Below, piece after piece: positions 32,146 to 40,944 of a stretch of 64,000 bases of DNA. The notes under the pieces were generated by a model. It searched no databases, was not told the origin of the DNA, and was given only the letters and a program-made list of their open reading frames with translations. Origin of the DNA: JAFDVL01 sp964631865 (lineage in GTDB: Bacteria; Acidobacteriota; Blastocatellia; RBC074); the NCBI GenBank assembly GCA_964631865.1, contig CAZWAK010000022.1, positions 4,814 through 68,813 of the forward strand, written 5' to 3'. A program made the position numbers and the translations under genes. Each line of letters begins with the position of its first letter. Position 1 is the first letter of the stretch.

Positions 32146-32787
32146 ATGTCTGATACACCAGCACCCGCTGCGTCAACAGAAGAAGGTAACGGAAAAAAGA
32201 AAAAGCCATTGCTCCTTATCCTCATTGCAGTGGTCGTGTTAGTAGCGGGTGGCGGCGGTGCGTATTTGTTCCTCAAGCGCGGCAATGCCGCCGAAGCGGA
32301 AGCCACCGAAAAAGAAAAGAAACCCGAAAAGGGTAAAAAGAAAGCCAAAACCGAAGAAGAAGAAGAGGAAGAAGAAGAAGACCCCGCCCCCGAAGAACAA
32401 GCGGCAGCCACAGGCAAAGACGGCAAACGCGCCAAATCGAAATTCAGCATCAAGAAGCTGGATTTGCCCGATGACAAAGATGTCAAAAAGATCATCGAAC
32501 TACAGCCCTTCGTCGTGAACCTCGCAGACAAGGAAGATTCGCGCTATTTGCGCATGAGCGTCAGTCTCGGCGTGGGCGAAAGCAAAGAAGAAAAGCCCGA
32601 CCCGATTTTGATGACCCGCGTGCGCAACGCCATGTTGGCGGTGCTGACCAACAAAACCGCTGAGGAAATCCTGACGCCGGAAGGCAAATCCATCTTGCGC
32701 AAAGAACTCTTGAAAGCCGCCCGCGCGGCCATCGAAGAACCGCAGATCGAAGCCATTTACATCACCGATTTCATTGTGCAGATGTAA
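32146..32787 (+). CDS. fliL: Flagellar basal-body-associated protein FliL
   Basis: A 213-residue protein with one transmembrane helix (residues 22-44, PLLLILIAVVVLVAGGGGAY). A charged low-complexity stretch follows, with a run of eight Glu near residues 67-75. The periplasmic FliL domain is FVVNLADKEDSRYLRMSVSL, MTRVRNAMLAVLTNKTAEEI, LTPEGKSILRKELLKAARAA. FliL surrounds and stabilises the MotAB stator. Start ATG 32146 has GGAGGTCTT directly before it; the same GGAGGTCTT also occurs 15 bases earlier, a small duplication. Confidence 0.92.
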   Translation: MSDTPAPAASTEEGNGKKKKPLLLILIAVVVLVAGGGGAYLFLKRGNAAEAEATEKEKKPEKGKKKAKTEEEEEEEEEDPAPEEQAAATGKDGKRAKSKFSIKKLDLPDDKDVKKIIELQPFVVNLADKEDSRYLRMSVSLGVGESKEEKPDPILMTRVRNAMLAVLTNKTAEEILTPEGKSILRKELLKAARAAIEEPQIEAIYITDFIVQM

Positions 32788-32798
32788 CCGAAACTGTT

Positions 32799-33089
32799 AT
32801 GACCGAAGAACTCCTGCGAGCGGCGAATGAAAGCGAGATTGAATCCTGGCGCTATTTCAGCGATCTGCCCGTGCCGCTTTCGATTGAAATTGGCCGCGCC
32901 ACCTTGACGGCGCGGGCGCTTTTGGAGCTGGAGCCTTCGAGCGTGATTCAACTGTCGCGCTCGACCGGCGACGGCGTAGACGTGTTAGCGGGCGACCGCC
33001 GCATTGCACGCGGTGAGATCGTCATGATTGAAGACCATACGGGCGTTCGCATCAACGAGGTGATCGCTGAGGAACGCTCCACAACCTGA
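32799..33089 (+). CDS. fliN: Flagellar motor switch protein FliN (second, short copy)
   Basis: A 96-residue FliN made almost wholly of a SpoA domain: YFSDLPVPLSIEIGRATLTA, RALLELEPSSVIQLSRSTGD, GVDVLAGDRRIARGEIVMIE, DHTGVRINEV. It lies between fliL and fliO, the usual FliN place. The other SpoA protein (before 586) may be a FliY or a paralogue. Confidence 0.92.
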   Translation: MTEELLRAANESEIESWRYFSDLPVPLSIEIGRATLTARALLELEPSSVIQLSRSTGDGVDVLAGDRRIARGEIVMIEDHTGVRINEVIAEERSTT

Positions 33090-33108
33090 GTATCCACCAC
33101 AACCCAAA

Positions 33109-33828
33109 ATGAACTCCTGCCACCCAAAGACGAGTTTTTTCGGTATTGTCGCCACGACCTGTCTCGTCGGTCTATGCGTTCTGGCGCAATCGAAAGAGGC
33201 TACTCCGCGTGTCTTGAGCGCGGAAACCTCTTCTTCCGCTTTGAGCGATGAAGCGAAAGCGGCAAAGCCCAAAGAGATCAAACCCGAAACCAAATCCGCC
33301 TCCGCACCGCCGCTCGCGTCTGTGCCGGAACCAGCAACGAAAGAAACGAAAGAGGCCAAAGAAGCCAAAGCAGAAAGTTTGCCGTTCAAGCTCAACGACC
33401 GCGCGGAATTGGCCAGCGAAACGCCGAGCGCAGGCGGAATGCTGCTGCGCACGTTTGGCGTCTTGCTTTTGATTCTTGGCTTCATCGCCGCCGCTGGCTG
33501 GGGCTTGCGCTATTTCGGCCTCATCAATTTTGGCAAGCAGCACAGTGAAGCGGCGGGTTTGAAAGTGCTCGACACCGTCGCGCTCGGCGAACGTCGCACG
33601 TTGACCCTCGTGAAGTTCGGCGAACGCACGTTGCTCATCGGCTCAACGCCGCAAGGCTTGACGTTGTTGGCCGAACAAACCGATGACCCCGAACCGCCCG
33701 GCAATTATGTGCCGACGATGCGCACGGTGACGGATTTGCTGGAAGTGAATGCGCCGCCGCAATTCGAGCAGGAACTGGCCCGCGCTTCGCTCATCAACAC
33801 AACGTGGAGCGACGGGAGAGTGCAATGA
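33109..33828 (+). CDS. fliO: Flagellar export gate protein FliO
   Basis: A 239-residue protein with an N-terminal signal-like hydrophobic segment (residues 5-25), a Lys/Glu/Pro-rich region (residues 30-100) and a transmembrane helix at about residues 110-130 (MLLRTFGVLLLILGFIAAAG). The FliO domain follows: LKVLDTVALGERRTLTLVKF and GERTLLIGSTPQGLTLLAEQ. FliO helps assemble the FliP pore. It ends as ATGA with fliP. Confidence 0.85.
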   Translation: MNSCHPKTSFFGIVATTCLVGLCVLAQSKEATPRVLSAETSSSALSDEAKAAKPKEIKPETKSASAPPLASVPEPATKETKEAKEAKAESLPFKLNDRAELASETPSAGGMLLRTFGVLLLILGFIAAAGWGLRYFGLINFGKQHSEAAGLKVLDTVALGERRTLTLVKFGERTLLIGSTPQGLTLLAEQTDDPEPPGNYVPTMRTVTDLLEVNAPPQFEQELARASLINTTWSDGRVQ

Positions 33829-34568
33829 CGAGGCTTCGTCACAAACTGAAAGCGGTGCGACTGTCAGTCACGTTGGTACTGCTGGCCGCACCGACCGTCC
33901 TCGCGCAGGACGCCGCGCCGAGTCTTGATCTGAGCAAAACGAGCGGATCATTGCCGGTGCAAATTATGGTGTTGCTCACGTTGTTGAGCTTCATTCCGGC
34001 GATCCTGATTTCGATGACCTGCTTCACGCGGCTGATCGTCGTCTTTCACTTTTTGCGCCAGGCACTCGGCACACAGGAAGCCCCGAATAATCAAGTCATC
34101 ATCGGCCTCTCGTTGTTTCTGACGATGTTCGTGATGGCTCCCGTAATGACGCGCGTCAATCAGGAAGCCTTGCAACCGATGCTCGCCGGACAGCTCACGC
34201 AAACGCAAGCGATTGAGCGCGCGCTGGTGCCGTTGCGCGCCTACATGCTCAAGCACACGCGCGAACGCGATCTTGCGCTCTTCATCAAAATCGCCAACGA
34301 CGCTATGCCGAATTCGCCGGACGATGTAGCGACGACGACGCTCGTTCCGGCGTACATGATTTCGGAGTTGAAGACCGCGTTTCAAATCGGCTTCGTGTTG
34401 TTCATTCCGTTTTTGGTAATTGACTTAGCGGTGTCGTCCGTATTGCTTTCGATGGGCATGATGCAATTGCCGCCGGTCGTGGTTTCGATGCCGCTCAAGA
34501 TTTTGCTGTTCGTGATGGTGGACGGCTGGTACTTGATTGTTGGTTCGTTGGTGAAAAGCCTCTACTAG
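33825..34568 (+). CDS. fliP: Flagellar export gate protein FliP
   Basis: A 247-residue protein with signal peptide (ending PTVLAQ) and four transmembrane helices. FliP signatures: LLTLLSFIPAILISMTCFTR, LIVVFHFLRQALGTQEAPNN, QVIIGLSLFLTMFVMAPVMT and IDLAVSSVLLSMGMMQLPPV. It forms the export pore with FliQ and FliR. Start ATG 33825 overlaps fliO. Confidence 0.96.
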   Translation: MTRLRHKLKAVRLSVTLVLLAAPTVLAQDAAPSLDLSKTSGSLPVQIMVLLTLLSFIPAILISMTCFTRLIVVFHFLRQALGTQEAPNNQVIIGLSLFLTMFVMAPVMTRVNQEALQPMLAGQLTQTQAIERALVPLRAYMLKHTRERDLALFIKIANDAMPNSPDDVATTTLVPAYMISELKTAFQIGFVLFIPFLVIDLAVSSVLLSMGMMQLPPVVVSMPLKILLFVMVDGWYLIVGSLVKSLY

Positions 34569-34645
34569 AGCTATTAGCCATTAGCTATCAGCTATTAGCC
34601 AACCTTTTTCTGGCTAATAGCTGATAGCTAACGGCTAACAGCTTA
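34569..34645. repeat. AGCYATT heptamer inverted repeat between fliP and fliQ
   Basis: Left arm AGCTATT, AGCCATT, AGCTATC, AGCTATT, AGCCA (34569-34601); right arm TGGCTAA, TAGCTGA, TAGCTAA, CGGCTAA, CAGCTTA (34611-34645), complementary. It begins on the base after the fliP stop and ends 14 bases before fliQ. Confidence 0.9.
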
Positions 34646-34659
34646 TGGAGTGATTGCTT

Positions 34660-34929
34660 ATGTCTGATGCACTTGTGATGACGTTGATTCAGCGGGCGCT
34701 GGAAACTTTGCTGGCTGTGATTGGGCCGATGCTCGGCGTGGCGGTGACGGTTGGCGTGGGCGTGAGTTTGTTGCAAACGCTGACCTCGATTCAGGATCAA
34801 ACCTTTTCGTTCGCGCCGCGCGTGGCTGCGATTTTCGGCGTGTTTTTGCTAACGTTTCCGTGGATTCTGGAAGTGCTGGTGACATTCACGACTGCGCTGT
34901 TCGGCGATTTTACGCAATACATTAAATGA
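34660..34929 (+). CDS. fliQ: Flagellar export gate protein FliQ
   Basis: An 89-residue protein with two transmembrane helices. It has LIQRALETLLAVIGPMLGVA, VGVGVSLLQTLTSIQDQTFS and FAPRVAAIFGVFLLTFPWIL. Start ATG 34660; a TTG at 34654 is possible. It completes the FliPQR pore with its neighbours. Confidence 0.94.
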   Translation: MSDALVMTLIQRALETLLAVIGPMLGVAVTVGVGVSLLQTLTSIQDQTFSFAPRVAAIFGVFLLTFPWILEVLVTFTTALFGDFTQYIK

Positions 34930-35039
34930 GTTGTCAGTTGTCGGTTGTCAGTTGCCAGTTGTTAGTTGTCCATTGGTGATCACTGGCCCCCTTACCGACA
35001 ACTGCTAACTAACAACTGGCAACTGACAACCGACAACCC
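34930..35039. repeat. GTTGTCA heptamer inverted repeat between fliQ and fliR
   Basis: Left arm GTTGTCA, GTTGTCG, GTTGTCA, GTTGCCA, GTTGTTA, GTTGTCC (34930-34971). Right arm is the complementary series of AACTGAC/AACAACT-type units (about 35000-35039). It fills the whole spacer and ends 7 bases before the fliR ATG. Confidence 0.9.
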
Positions 35040-35045
35040 ATCAAT

Positions 35046-35822
35046 ATGGAACCGATCTCCATTCCACTGCGCCCGATTTTGATCTTCGTGGTCGTGCTTG
35101 CGCGCGTGGGCGGCGTGGTGACGTTTGCGCCGTTTTGGAGCCACAAGGCAGTGGAGCGCAAAGTCCGCGCGCTGCTGGCGATGGTCATCGCGTTGATCGT
35201 CACACCAGCGTTAATGCCACATATCGCAACGCCACCTACGGAGTTAATCAGTTTGACGCTGCTGCTCGGCGGCGAATTGTGCATCGGCTTTATTTTAGGC
35301 TTCGCCGGACGTTTGATTTTCAGCGCGTTGGAAATGGCGGCGAGTCTCGTAGGATTTCAAATGGGCTTGTCGTTGGCAAGCACGATTGACCCCGCGACAC
35401 AAGCGCAAACGGCGGCGCTTGGCATCCTGGCGCAGATGCTTGGCATGATGGTGATGCTGGCGGCGGACGGGCATCATTGGATGTTGGAAATCACGGTGCG
35501 CAGTTTTCAAGTCGTGTCGCCGGGCGGCTTCGGAATGAACGGGACGATGGGCGAAATCATGCTGCGACTTTCGGCGGATGCTTTAGCGGTGGGAGTTGCG
35601 CTCGCCGCGCCAGCCATCATCGTGTTGTTATCGCTGGAAAGTTTGCTCGCCATTGCCGGGCGCGTCGCACCGAAGTTGGAAGTGCTGATTCTCGGCTTTC
35701 CACTCAAAATCGGCGTCGGCTTGTGGTTGCTGGGCGCGTCTGTGTTCTTCTTGCCCAGCGCCATCCGCACCGCCTTCACCACGCTGCGCCATACCGTCAA
35801 TCGGTTGTTGGGCGCGATGTAA
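35046..35822 (+). CDS. fliR: Flagellar export gate protein FliR
   Basis: A 258-residue protein with about six transmembrane helices. FliR features: ILIFVVVLARVGGVVTFAPF, LLGGELCIGFILGFAGRLIF, SALEMAASLVGFQMGLSLAS and PATQAQTAALGILAQMLGMM. No space separates it from flhB (stop 35822, ATG 35823). Confidence 0.95.
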   Translation: MEPISIPLRPILIFVVVLARVGGVVTFAPFWSHKAVERKVRALLAMVIALIVTPALMPHIATPPTELISLTLLLGGELCIGFILGFAGRLIFSALEMAASLVGFQMGLSLASTIDPATQAQTAALGILAQMLGMMVMLAADGHHWMLEITVRSFQVVSPGGFGMNGTMGEIMLRLSADALAVGVALAAPAIIVLLSLESLLAIAGRVAPKLEVLILGFPLKIGVGLWLLGASVFFLPSAIRTAFTTLRHTVNRLLGAM

Positions 35823-36887
35823 ATGGCCACGAATCGCACAGAAAAACCGACCCCCAAGCGCCGCGAGGATGCGCGGAAAAAGGGGCAGATTGCGCGCCGC
35901 CCGGAACTGCCTGCGGCAGTGGGGTTCCTGGCGGCGTTGTTGATGTTGCGGGCGCTGAGCGATCACATTTTGCAAAACATCACCGTGTTTATGACGGGCA
36001 CGATGTCCCAGGCGAGCAGCGATTTTGTGATGACGCCCGTCGCCGCCACACAAATGCTGATGAGCGCGTTGTCGCGTTTGGCTGTGCTGTCATTGCCGAT
36101 CATCGCCGCCGTGCTTGTGGCCAGTCTCGCCAGCAACTTCGCACAAGGCGGCTTTCTGTTCACGCCCGCCGCGCTCAAACCTAAAGCCGACCGCTTCAAC
36201 CCCGTCGCCAATCTCAAACGCGCGATGGGTCTCGATGGCGTGGTGCAATTTGCCAAAGGCGTTTTGGTCGTCGGCGTGATGGTGGCGGCGTGTTACGGCA
36301 CGGTGAAACAAGCGATAGGCGAATTTCCAGCCCTCGTTGGTGCTCCGGCTCCACACATTCTGATGACGCTGGGCGATTTGATGTTCCGCGTCGGCTTGCG
36401 CGCGGGGCTGGTCGTGTTGGTGTTCGCCGTCGCGGATTACGGCTACGGTTGGTGGCGGCACGAGCAGTCGTTGAAGATGACGAAGCAGGAAGTCAAAGAC
36501 GAATATCGGCAGCAGGAAGGCGACCCCGTAGTCAAAGGGCAACGCCGTCGCATGGCACGCGCGATGTTGCAACGTCACATTGCGACCGAGGTCCCCAAAG
36601 CCGATGTCGTCGTCACCAACCCGACCCACTTTGCCGTGGCGCTGCGTTACGACCGCGAGCAACACGTCGCGCCCGTTGTTGTAGCCAAAGGCGCGGATGA
36701 TATGGCCAAACGGATCCGCGAAATCGCCCAAGCGAATGATGTGCCGATAGTCGAAAATCCGCCACTCGCACGTTCGCTGTATCGCACCGTCGAAATCGGG
36801 CGCGCGATTCCTGCCGAGCTGTTCCGCGCCGTCGCCGAATTGCTCGCGTACGTCTATCGGCAGCGCGCCGGCAGCGCGAATGATTGA
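35823..36887 (+). CDS. flhB: Flagellar export switch protein FlhB
   Basis: A 354-residue protein, normal length. It begins with EKPTPKRREDARKKGQIARR, has four transmembrane helices and the cytoplasmic domain with the autocleavage site NPTH (residues 266-269, VVTNPTHFAVALRYD). Cleavage and FliK binding switch export from hook to filament proteins. It is the last flagellar gene here; flhA, which often follows, is absent. Confidence 0.96.
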   Translation: MATNRTEKPTPKRREDARKKGQIARRPELPAAVGFLAALLMLRALSDHILQNITVFMTGTMSQASSDFVMTPVAATQMLMSALSRLAVLSLPIIAAVLVASLASNFAQGGFLFTPAALKPKADRFNPVANLKRAMGLDGVVQFAKGVLVVGVMVAACYGTVKQAIGEFPALVGAPAPHILMTLGDLMFRVGLRAGLVVLVFAVADYGYGWWRHEQSLKMTKQEVKDEYRQQEGDPVVKGQRRRMARAMLQRHIATEVPKADVVVTNPTHFAVALRYDREQHVAPVVVAKGADDMAKRIREIAQANDVPIVENPPLARSLYRTVEIGRAIPAELFRAVAELLAYVYRQRAGSAND

Positions 36888-36912
36888 GGCTGTCACGCGC
36901 GGTCAGTCAAAC

Positions 36913-38271
36913 TCACTTGATCTTCATGGCTTTACGCTCGCCGCCTTGATTCAAGATCAAATGCGTGACTTTACCGCTTTCATCTTTGACGAAAGTGATC
37001 TTTGCTTCGATCACTTTCGGAAAAAATTTGGTTTCGGATTCCGGGAAAATTTCAATTTCACCTTGTCCTGTCGCCTGCGTCATCAGGCGGTCGCCTGCGC
37101 GCCGGACGGTCAGAATAAAGTTCGGCGCAAGCTGATATTCACCCACATACGCATCGTAGATTTTCGGGTCTACTTTGGCGACAATTTGTGGCTGCGGAAT
37201 TTCGTATTTTTCGCCCAACAAAATCGCGGCCAAGTCGCTGCTGATTTTGCCCGGGCCGGGACTGCCAGTATCTATGTTGCGCAACACTACGACGGTGACG
37301 TTCTCGGCGGGAAACCGCGCCAGAAAAGTATTGAAGCCGTTGATGCCGCCGCCGTGACTGACCATTGCGCGATTGTGGACTTTGTTAACGCCCAGACCAT
37401 AGGCATAATCGTTTTTCACCACCCTCATCAGGGCCTCGCGCGATTTGGCGGAGAGCAATTTGTCGCCGAACAACGCTTCATTCCACAAAAACAAATCTTC
37501 GGTGGTCGAGTACATCGCGCCCGCCGCGTGCGGGATTGTCATGTCGAGATAGACAGCATTGACTTTGCTGTTGCCGTTTTGCGAATAGCCCGTCGCGCGA
37601 TTTTTCAGAATCTTGCGATGCAGGTCGTACCCCGTGTTTTGCATCTTCAGCGGGTCAAGAATGTTCTTTTGCAGAAAGTTCTCGAACGATTCACCCGAAA
37701 CTTTTTCGATAATGTGACCGAGCAAAATGTAGCCGGAGTTGCTGTAATTCCATTTCTCCATCGGTTGAAAATCCAGCGGCTTGTCTTTGAAGCGCGCCAT
37801 CAGGCTGTCCATCGTCGCGGGCATCATCATGGTTTTCGGGTACTCAGGAAAGCTCGTGAAGTTCGGGATGCCGCTCGTATGCGAGAGCAAATGATGCACC
37901 GTGATTGGCTCCCAGGTCTTTGGACAATTCTCGACAAACTTGCAAATCGGGTCTTGCACGCTGAGCTTGCCGCGCTCTTGCAGCAATAAAATCGAAGCGG
38001 CGGCGAATTGCTTCGTCACCGAACCGAGCCGAAATTTCGTCTGCGGCGTGTTCGGAATGTCGAACTCCAGATTCGCCATGCCGTAGCCTTTACTGAAGAC
38101 AACTTTGCCCTCGCGCGCGACCAACACGGAACCCATGAAGCGATCTTGTTTGGCGAGCGCAGACATGTATTCATTGAACTTGGCGGTCGTGTCTTGCGCT
38201 ATGGCGTTGACCGCGAGGATACACGCGAGAACAAAGAACACGAGAAGTTGTTTGAGCTTGAATTTATTCAT
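36913..38271 (-). CDS. Secreted serine hydrolase, beta-lactamase/PBP (class C) family
   Basis: A 452-residue protein. Residues 1-26 are a signal peptide (ending AIAQD). Catalytic motifs of class C beta-lactamase-like hydrolases are present: S-x-x-K (S84-K87 in LGSVTKQF), Y-x-N (KWNYSNSGY, near residue 178) and HGGG (MVSHGGGINGF, near residue 311). Such proteins are often peptidases or esterases, so no substrate is claimed. A C-terminal domain of about 100 residues follows. It converges with flhB 25 bases away. Start ATG 38271 begins the signal peptide; an upstream frame to 38307 adds residues before it. Confidence 0.85.
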   Translation of the reverse strand: MNKFKLKQLLVFFVLACILAVNAIAQDTTAKFNEYMSALAKQDRFMGSVLVAREGKVVFSKGYGMANLEFDIPNTPQTKFRLGSVTKQFAAASILLLQERGKLSVQDPICKFVENCPKTWEPITVHHLLSHTSGIPNFTSFPEYPKTMMMPATMDSLMARFKDKPLDFQPMEKWNYSNSGYILLGHIIEKVSGESFENFLQKNILDPLKMQNTGYDLHRKILKNRATGYSQNGNSKVNAVYLDMTIPHAAGAMYSTTEDLFLWNEALFGDKLLSAKSREALMRVVKNDYAYGLGVNKVHNRAMVSHGGGINGFNTFLARFPAENVTVVVLRNIDTGSPGPGKISSDLAAILLGEKYEIPQPQIVAKVDPKIYDAYVGEYQLAPNFILTVRRAGDRLMTQATGQGEIEIFPESETKFFPKVIEAKITFVKDESGKVTHLILNQGGERKAMKIK

Positions 38272-38328
38272 TGCAGATTTCCTTCGTAGGGCGAGCGACG
38301 CGCCCACAAGTGACAGACGAGCCGTCTG

Positions 38329-39780
38329 TCATCCATCTTTGGTAGCGGCCCACGCGGGGCCAGCAAATCGTTTGCGTTCGTGCAGGCCGTACCACAATCC
38401 GAGCAATACCGTCACGGCGAGCAGCGTTTTTCCGGTACGCTGGTCATCGGGAATGCTCAGCACAATGCACAGGAAGATGACCCACACGATGGCAATTACG
38501 TTGATGAAAAAACTATAGTTCCCCAAATGCCAGGGGCCGCGTTCGAGATGTTGTCCCCGATTGCGCGCGGCGACTAAGAGCACGACCGGAAGGATGTACG
38601 AGATATACAAGCCAATCGTGCTGATCGAAGTCACAACCGCATACGCGCCGCTGTAAATCGCCGCCGCAAACGCCGCGATCACGCAAAGCCAAATCGTGTA
38701 CACGGGCGTCGCGTGTTTGTGACTGACTTGCTTCCACAGGTGCGAGAGCGGCATCCCTTCGTCGCGCGCAAAGGCCCAGATGACGCGCGAACTCCACGTC
38801 ACGGCAGACAAGCCGCAGAACCACATCGCAATCGCCGCGAGCCACGAAAACAAGCTGCCCGCGCGCGCGCCGAGCGCCTGCACCAAAATCGCAATCACGG
38901 CAGGCACGTCGTTGCCGCCCGCATCTTTTGCGCTCAGCACGGCGGGAATGTCTTTGATCGCCAGCGTCACGGCGATCAGCAGCAAATAGCCGACGACGCT
39001 CGACACCACCACCGCCATCACCATGCCCCACGGCGCGCGGCGGCGCGGATCAACGGTTTCTTCCGACACACTCGCCGAAGCGTCGTAGCCCGTGTACGTC
39101 CACATCGCCTGCAACAAGCCGATCACGAATGCCCAGCCGTACGACCAGCCTTCGGTGTTGCTTGTGATGCGCGCGAAGAAAAAGCTCGCGGGTTGTTTGG
39201 GTGCGAAGAACAACAGCGCGCCGACAATCACGATGACGCCAATGATATGCACCGTCACGCTGAAATCATTCAGCCACGCGACCAGCCGAATGCCGAAATG
39301 ATTGATGATGCCGTGCGACAACAAAATCACGCCGTAGACGATCAACAAATTCGTCGTCGTCGCTTCGAGTCCAAGCAGCGGCGTGACGAACAGCGCGCAG
39401 CCGTAATCAATCCCGGCAATCGCCGCGATCTGTCCGATGATATTGAACCACGCCGTGAACCAGCCCCAGCCTTTGCCGCCGAGTTGACACGACCAGTGAT
39501 ACATCGCGCCGGATGTGGGCAACGCCGAAGCCAGTTCCGCCATGCTCATCACCACCGCAAGCGTGAACAGCGTGACAATCGGCCAGCCAAGCGACATCTG
39601 CGCCGGGCCGCCCATCTTCAGGCCGTGTCCATAGAGCGTGACTGCGCCCGTCAAAATCGAAATGATCGAAAACGAAATCGCAAAGTTCGAGAACCCGCCC
39701 ATTGTGCGGAAGAGTTCCTGCGCATAGCCGAGTTTGCCGAGTTCCTGCGCGTCTTCTTTGGCGTCGTGATGCGTTGTCAT
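38329..39780 (-). CDS. APC-family amino acid permease
   Basis: A 483-residue membrane protein with about twelve transmembrane helices. APC-superfamily marks near the N-terminus are FSNFAISFSIISILTGAVTL and GGPAQMSLGWPIVTLFTLAV, with MSMAELASALPTSGAMYHWS. Later come GYDASASVSEETVDPRRRAP and ALGARAGSLFSWLAAIAMWF. It resembles the GABA/choline permease (BAT1/UGA4) branch. Its start overlaps the stop of the next upstream gene as ATGA, so the two are co-translated. A perfect 8-bp stem (TGACAGAC/GTCTGTCA, 38311-38331) includes its stop codon. Confidence 0.85.
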   Translation of the reverse strand: MTTHHDAKEDAQELGKLGYAQELFRTMGGFSNFAISFSIISILTGAVTLYGHGLKMGGPAQMSLGWPIVTLFTLAVVMSMAELASALPTSGAMYHWSCQLGGKGWGWFTAWFNIIGQIAAIAGIDYGCALFVTPLLGLEATTTNLLIVYGVILLSHGIINHFGIRLVAWLNDFSVTVHIIGVIVIVGALLFFAPKQPASFFFARITSNTEGWSYGWAFVIGLLQAMWTYTGYDASASVSEETVDPRRRAPWGMVMAVVVSSVVGYLLLIAVTLAIKDIPAVLSAKDAGGNDVPAVIAILVQALGARAGSLFSWLAAIAMWFCGLSAVTWSSRVIWAFARDEGMPLSHLWKQVSHKHATPVYTIWLCVIAAFAAAIYSGAYAVVTSISTIGLYISYILPVVLLVAARNRGQHLERGPWHLGNYSFFINVIAIVWVIFLCIVLSIPDDQRTGKTLLAVTVLLGLWYGLHERKRFAGPAWAATKDG

Positions 39781-40880
39781 TTGGTTATGGCGCGGATGGG
39801 TTTGCCAGCGTTCGGATTGTTTTCGCTGTAATCCAGGTTCAGCCAACGGCACAGCGTCGCCGCCACCTGATTTTGATAAATCGTTGCGGCGTTCCTCCAT
39901 TCGCCGCGCAGACTGCTGTCCGGGCTGACGAACGCCATCCAGATGTATTGCGCTTCGGGAACCTTTTCGCCGTGATCTGTCCAATCTTTGATCGTGTTGC
40001 CGCGCCCGTGATCTACGGTGATGAGCAGCGACGTTTTGCCTTTGTATTTGGGTGCGCGCTGCACATACTCCCACAGTTCTTTGAGTTGCCGATCATTGCG
40101 TGCAAAGGAATTCAGTGTGTTCGCGTAGTCGCCGTTGTGGGCCCAATCATCGGTCTCGCCAAGCGCAATGTGCAGCACGCGCGGCTGAAATTTTTGCAAA
40201 TGTGCGAGCGCGAATTTCACGGTGAAATAATCAAACCGTACGCTGTCCCAGGGACTGAGCCATTCGTTCTGCAACCCGCTCAGCACACGGATTTCGGGCG
40301 TTGTAATGAGGTCGTACGGTTCGTGCCCAGCATTGATGGTAACTGCGCCCTCTTCGTGTTCGCCGATCCAATTGAACACATCCCACGAGCCAAACAATGC
40401 GACTTGCGTTTTGTTGAGCTTGAGTTTGCGCTTTACGAATTCCAACACGCTCGGATACGGATTGCGGTTCTTGTCGTTGCTCTTGATGACATCGTCGTGC
40501 GCTTGCCCCGTGAGGATTTCGGAGTAACCGGGATAGGAAAACCACATCTTGTTCGTCGTCATCACGGTGCTGCCCAAACTGCGGTTGCCCGCAATCGAGC
40601 CGTGCTCTTTCATCAACGTGCCCCAGAAAAACGGCAGCAGTTTTGCGCGACGTTCTTCCGCTGTCGCGGCCCAATATTTTTTGTAGAGTTCGGTGTCTTC
40701 AACTTTGCCGCGCCGCGTTTTGTCTTTCAGGATGTCGAGATCAAGTCCGCCAAAGACTTCCTGGGTGCGCGCGCCGTCGAGCGTAATCAGGATCACGTTT
40801 TCCGTTTTGCTCTGCGCTAGGGTCGCGCTGAGGAAAACAAACAGAACCGAAATCAGCAAGAAAGAGTATTTACTTTTCAT
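39777..40880 (-). CDS. Secreted alkaline-phosphatase-superfamily protein
   Basis: A 367-residue protein with signal peptide (residues 1-22, ATLAQS). Metal-site motifs of the alkaline phosphatase/sulfatase superfamily are seen: NVILITLDGARTQEVFGG near the N-terminus, KMWFSYPGYSEILTG (nucleophile region), ALGETDDWAHNGDYANTL and LLITVDHGRGNTIKDWTDHG. The reaction is likely phosphate- or sulfate-ester cleavage in the periplasm; the substrate is unknown. It overlaps the permease gene, which may take up a product. Confidence 0.75.
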   Translation of the reverse strand: MKSKYSFLLISVLFVFLSATLAQSKTENVILITLDGARTQEVFGGLDLDILKDKTRRGKVEDTELYKKYWAATAEERRAKLLPFFWGTLMKEHGSIAGNRSLGSTVMTTNKMWFSYPGYSEILTGQAHDDVIKSNDKNRNPYPSVLEFVKRKLKLNKTQVALFGSWDVFNWIGEHEEGAVTINAGHEPYDLITTPEIRVLSGLQNEWLSPWDSVRFDYFTVKFALAHLQKFQPRVLHIALGETDDWAHNGDYANTLNSFARNDRQLKELWEYVQRAPKYKGKTSLLITVDHGRGNTIKDWTDHGEKVPEAQYIWMAFVSPDSSLRGEWRNAATIYQNQVAATLCRWLNLDYSENNPNAGKPIRAITK

Positions 40881-40944
40881 CTGTAATCGCCTCTACGATC
40901 AGTTTTAAGAAAGGAATTTCCCGCCTCGCTTCAGAGGTGAGAGT

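Noticed and set aside
34569..35039. The heptamer arrays as CRISPR
   Set aside because: Units are 7 bases, contiguous and without spacers, and no cas genes are present.
38713..39831. A 372-codon open frame opposite the permease
   Set aside because: Antisense shadow, highly Arg/His-rich, while the minus strand encodes a normal APC permease.
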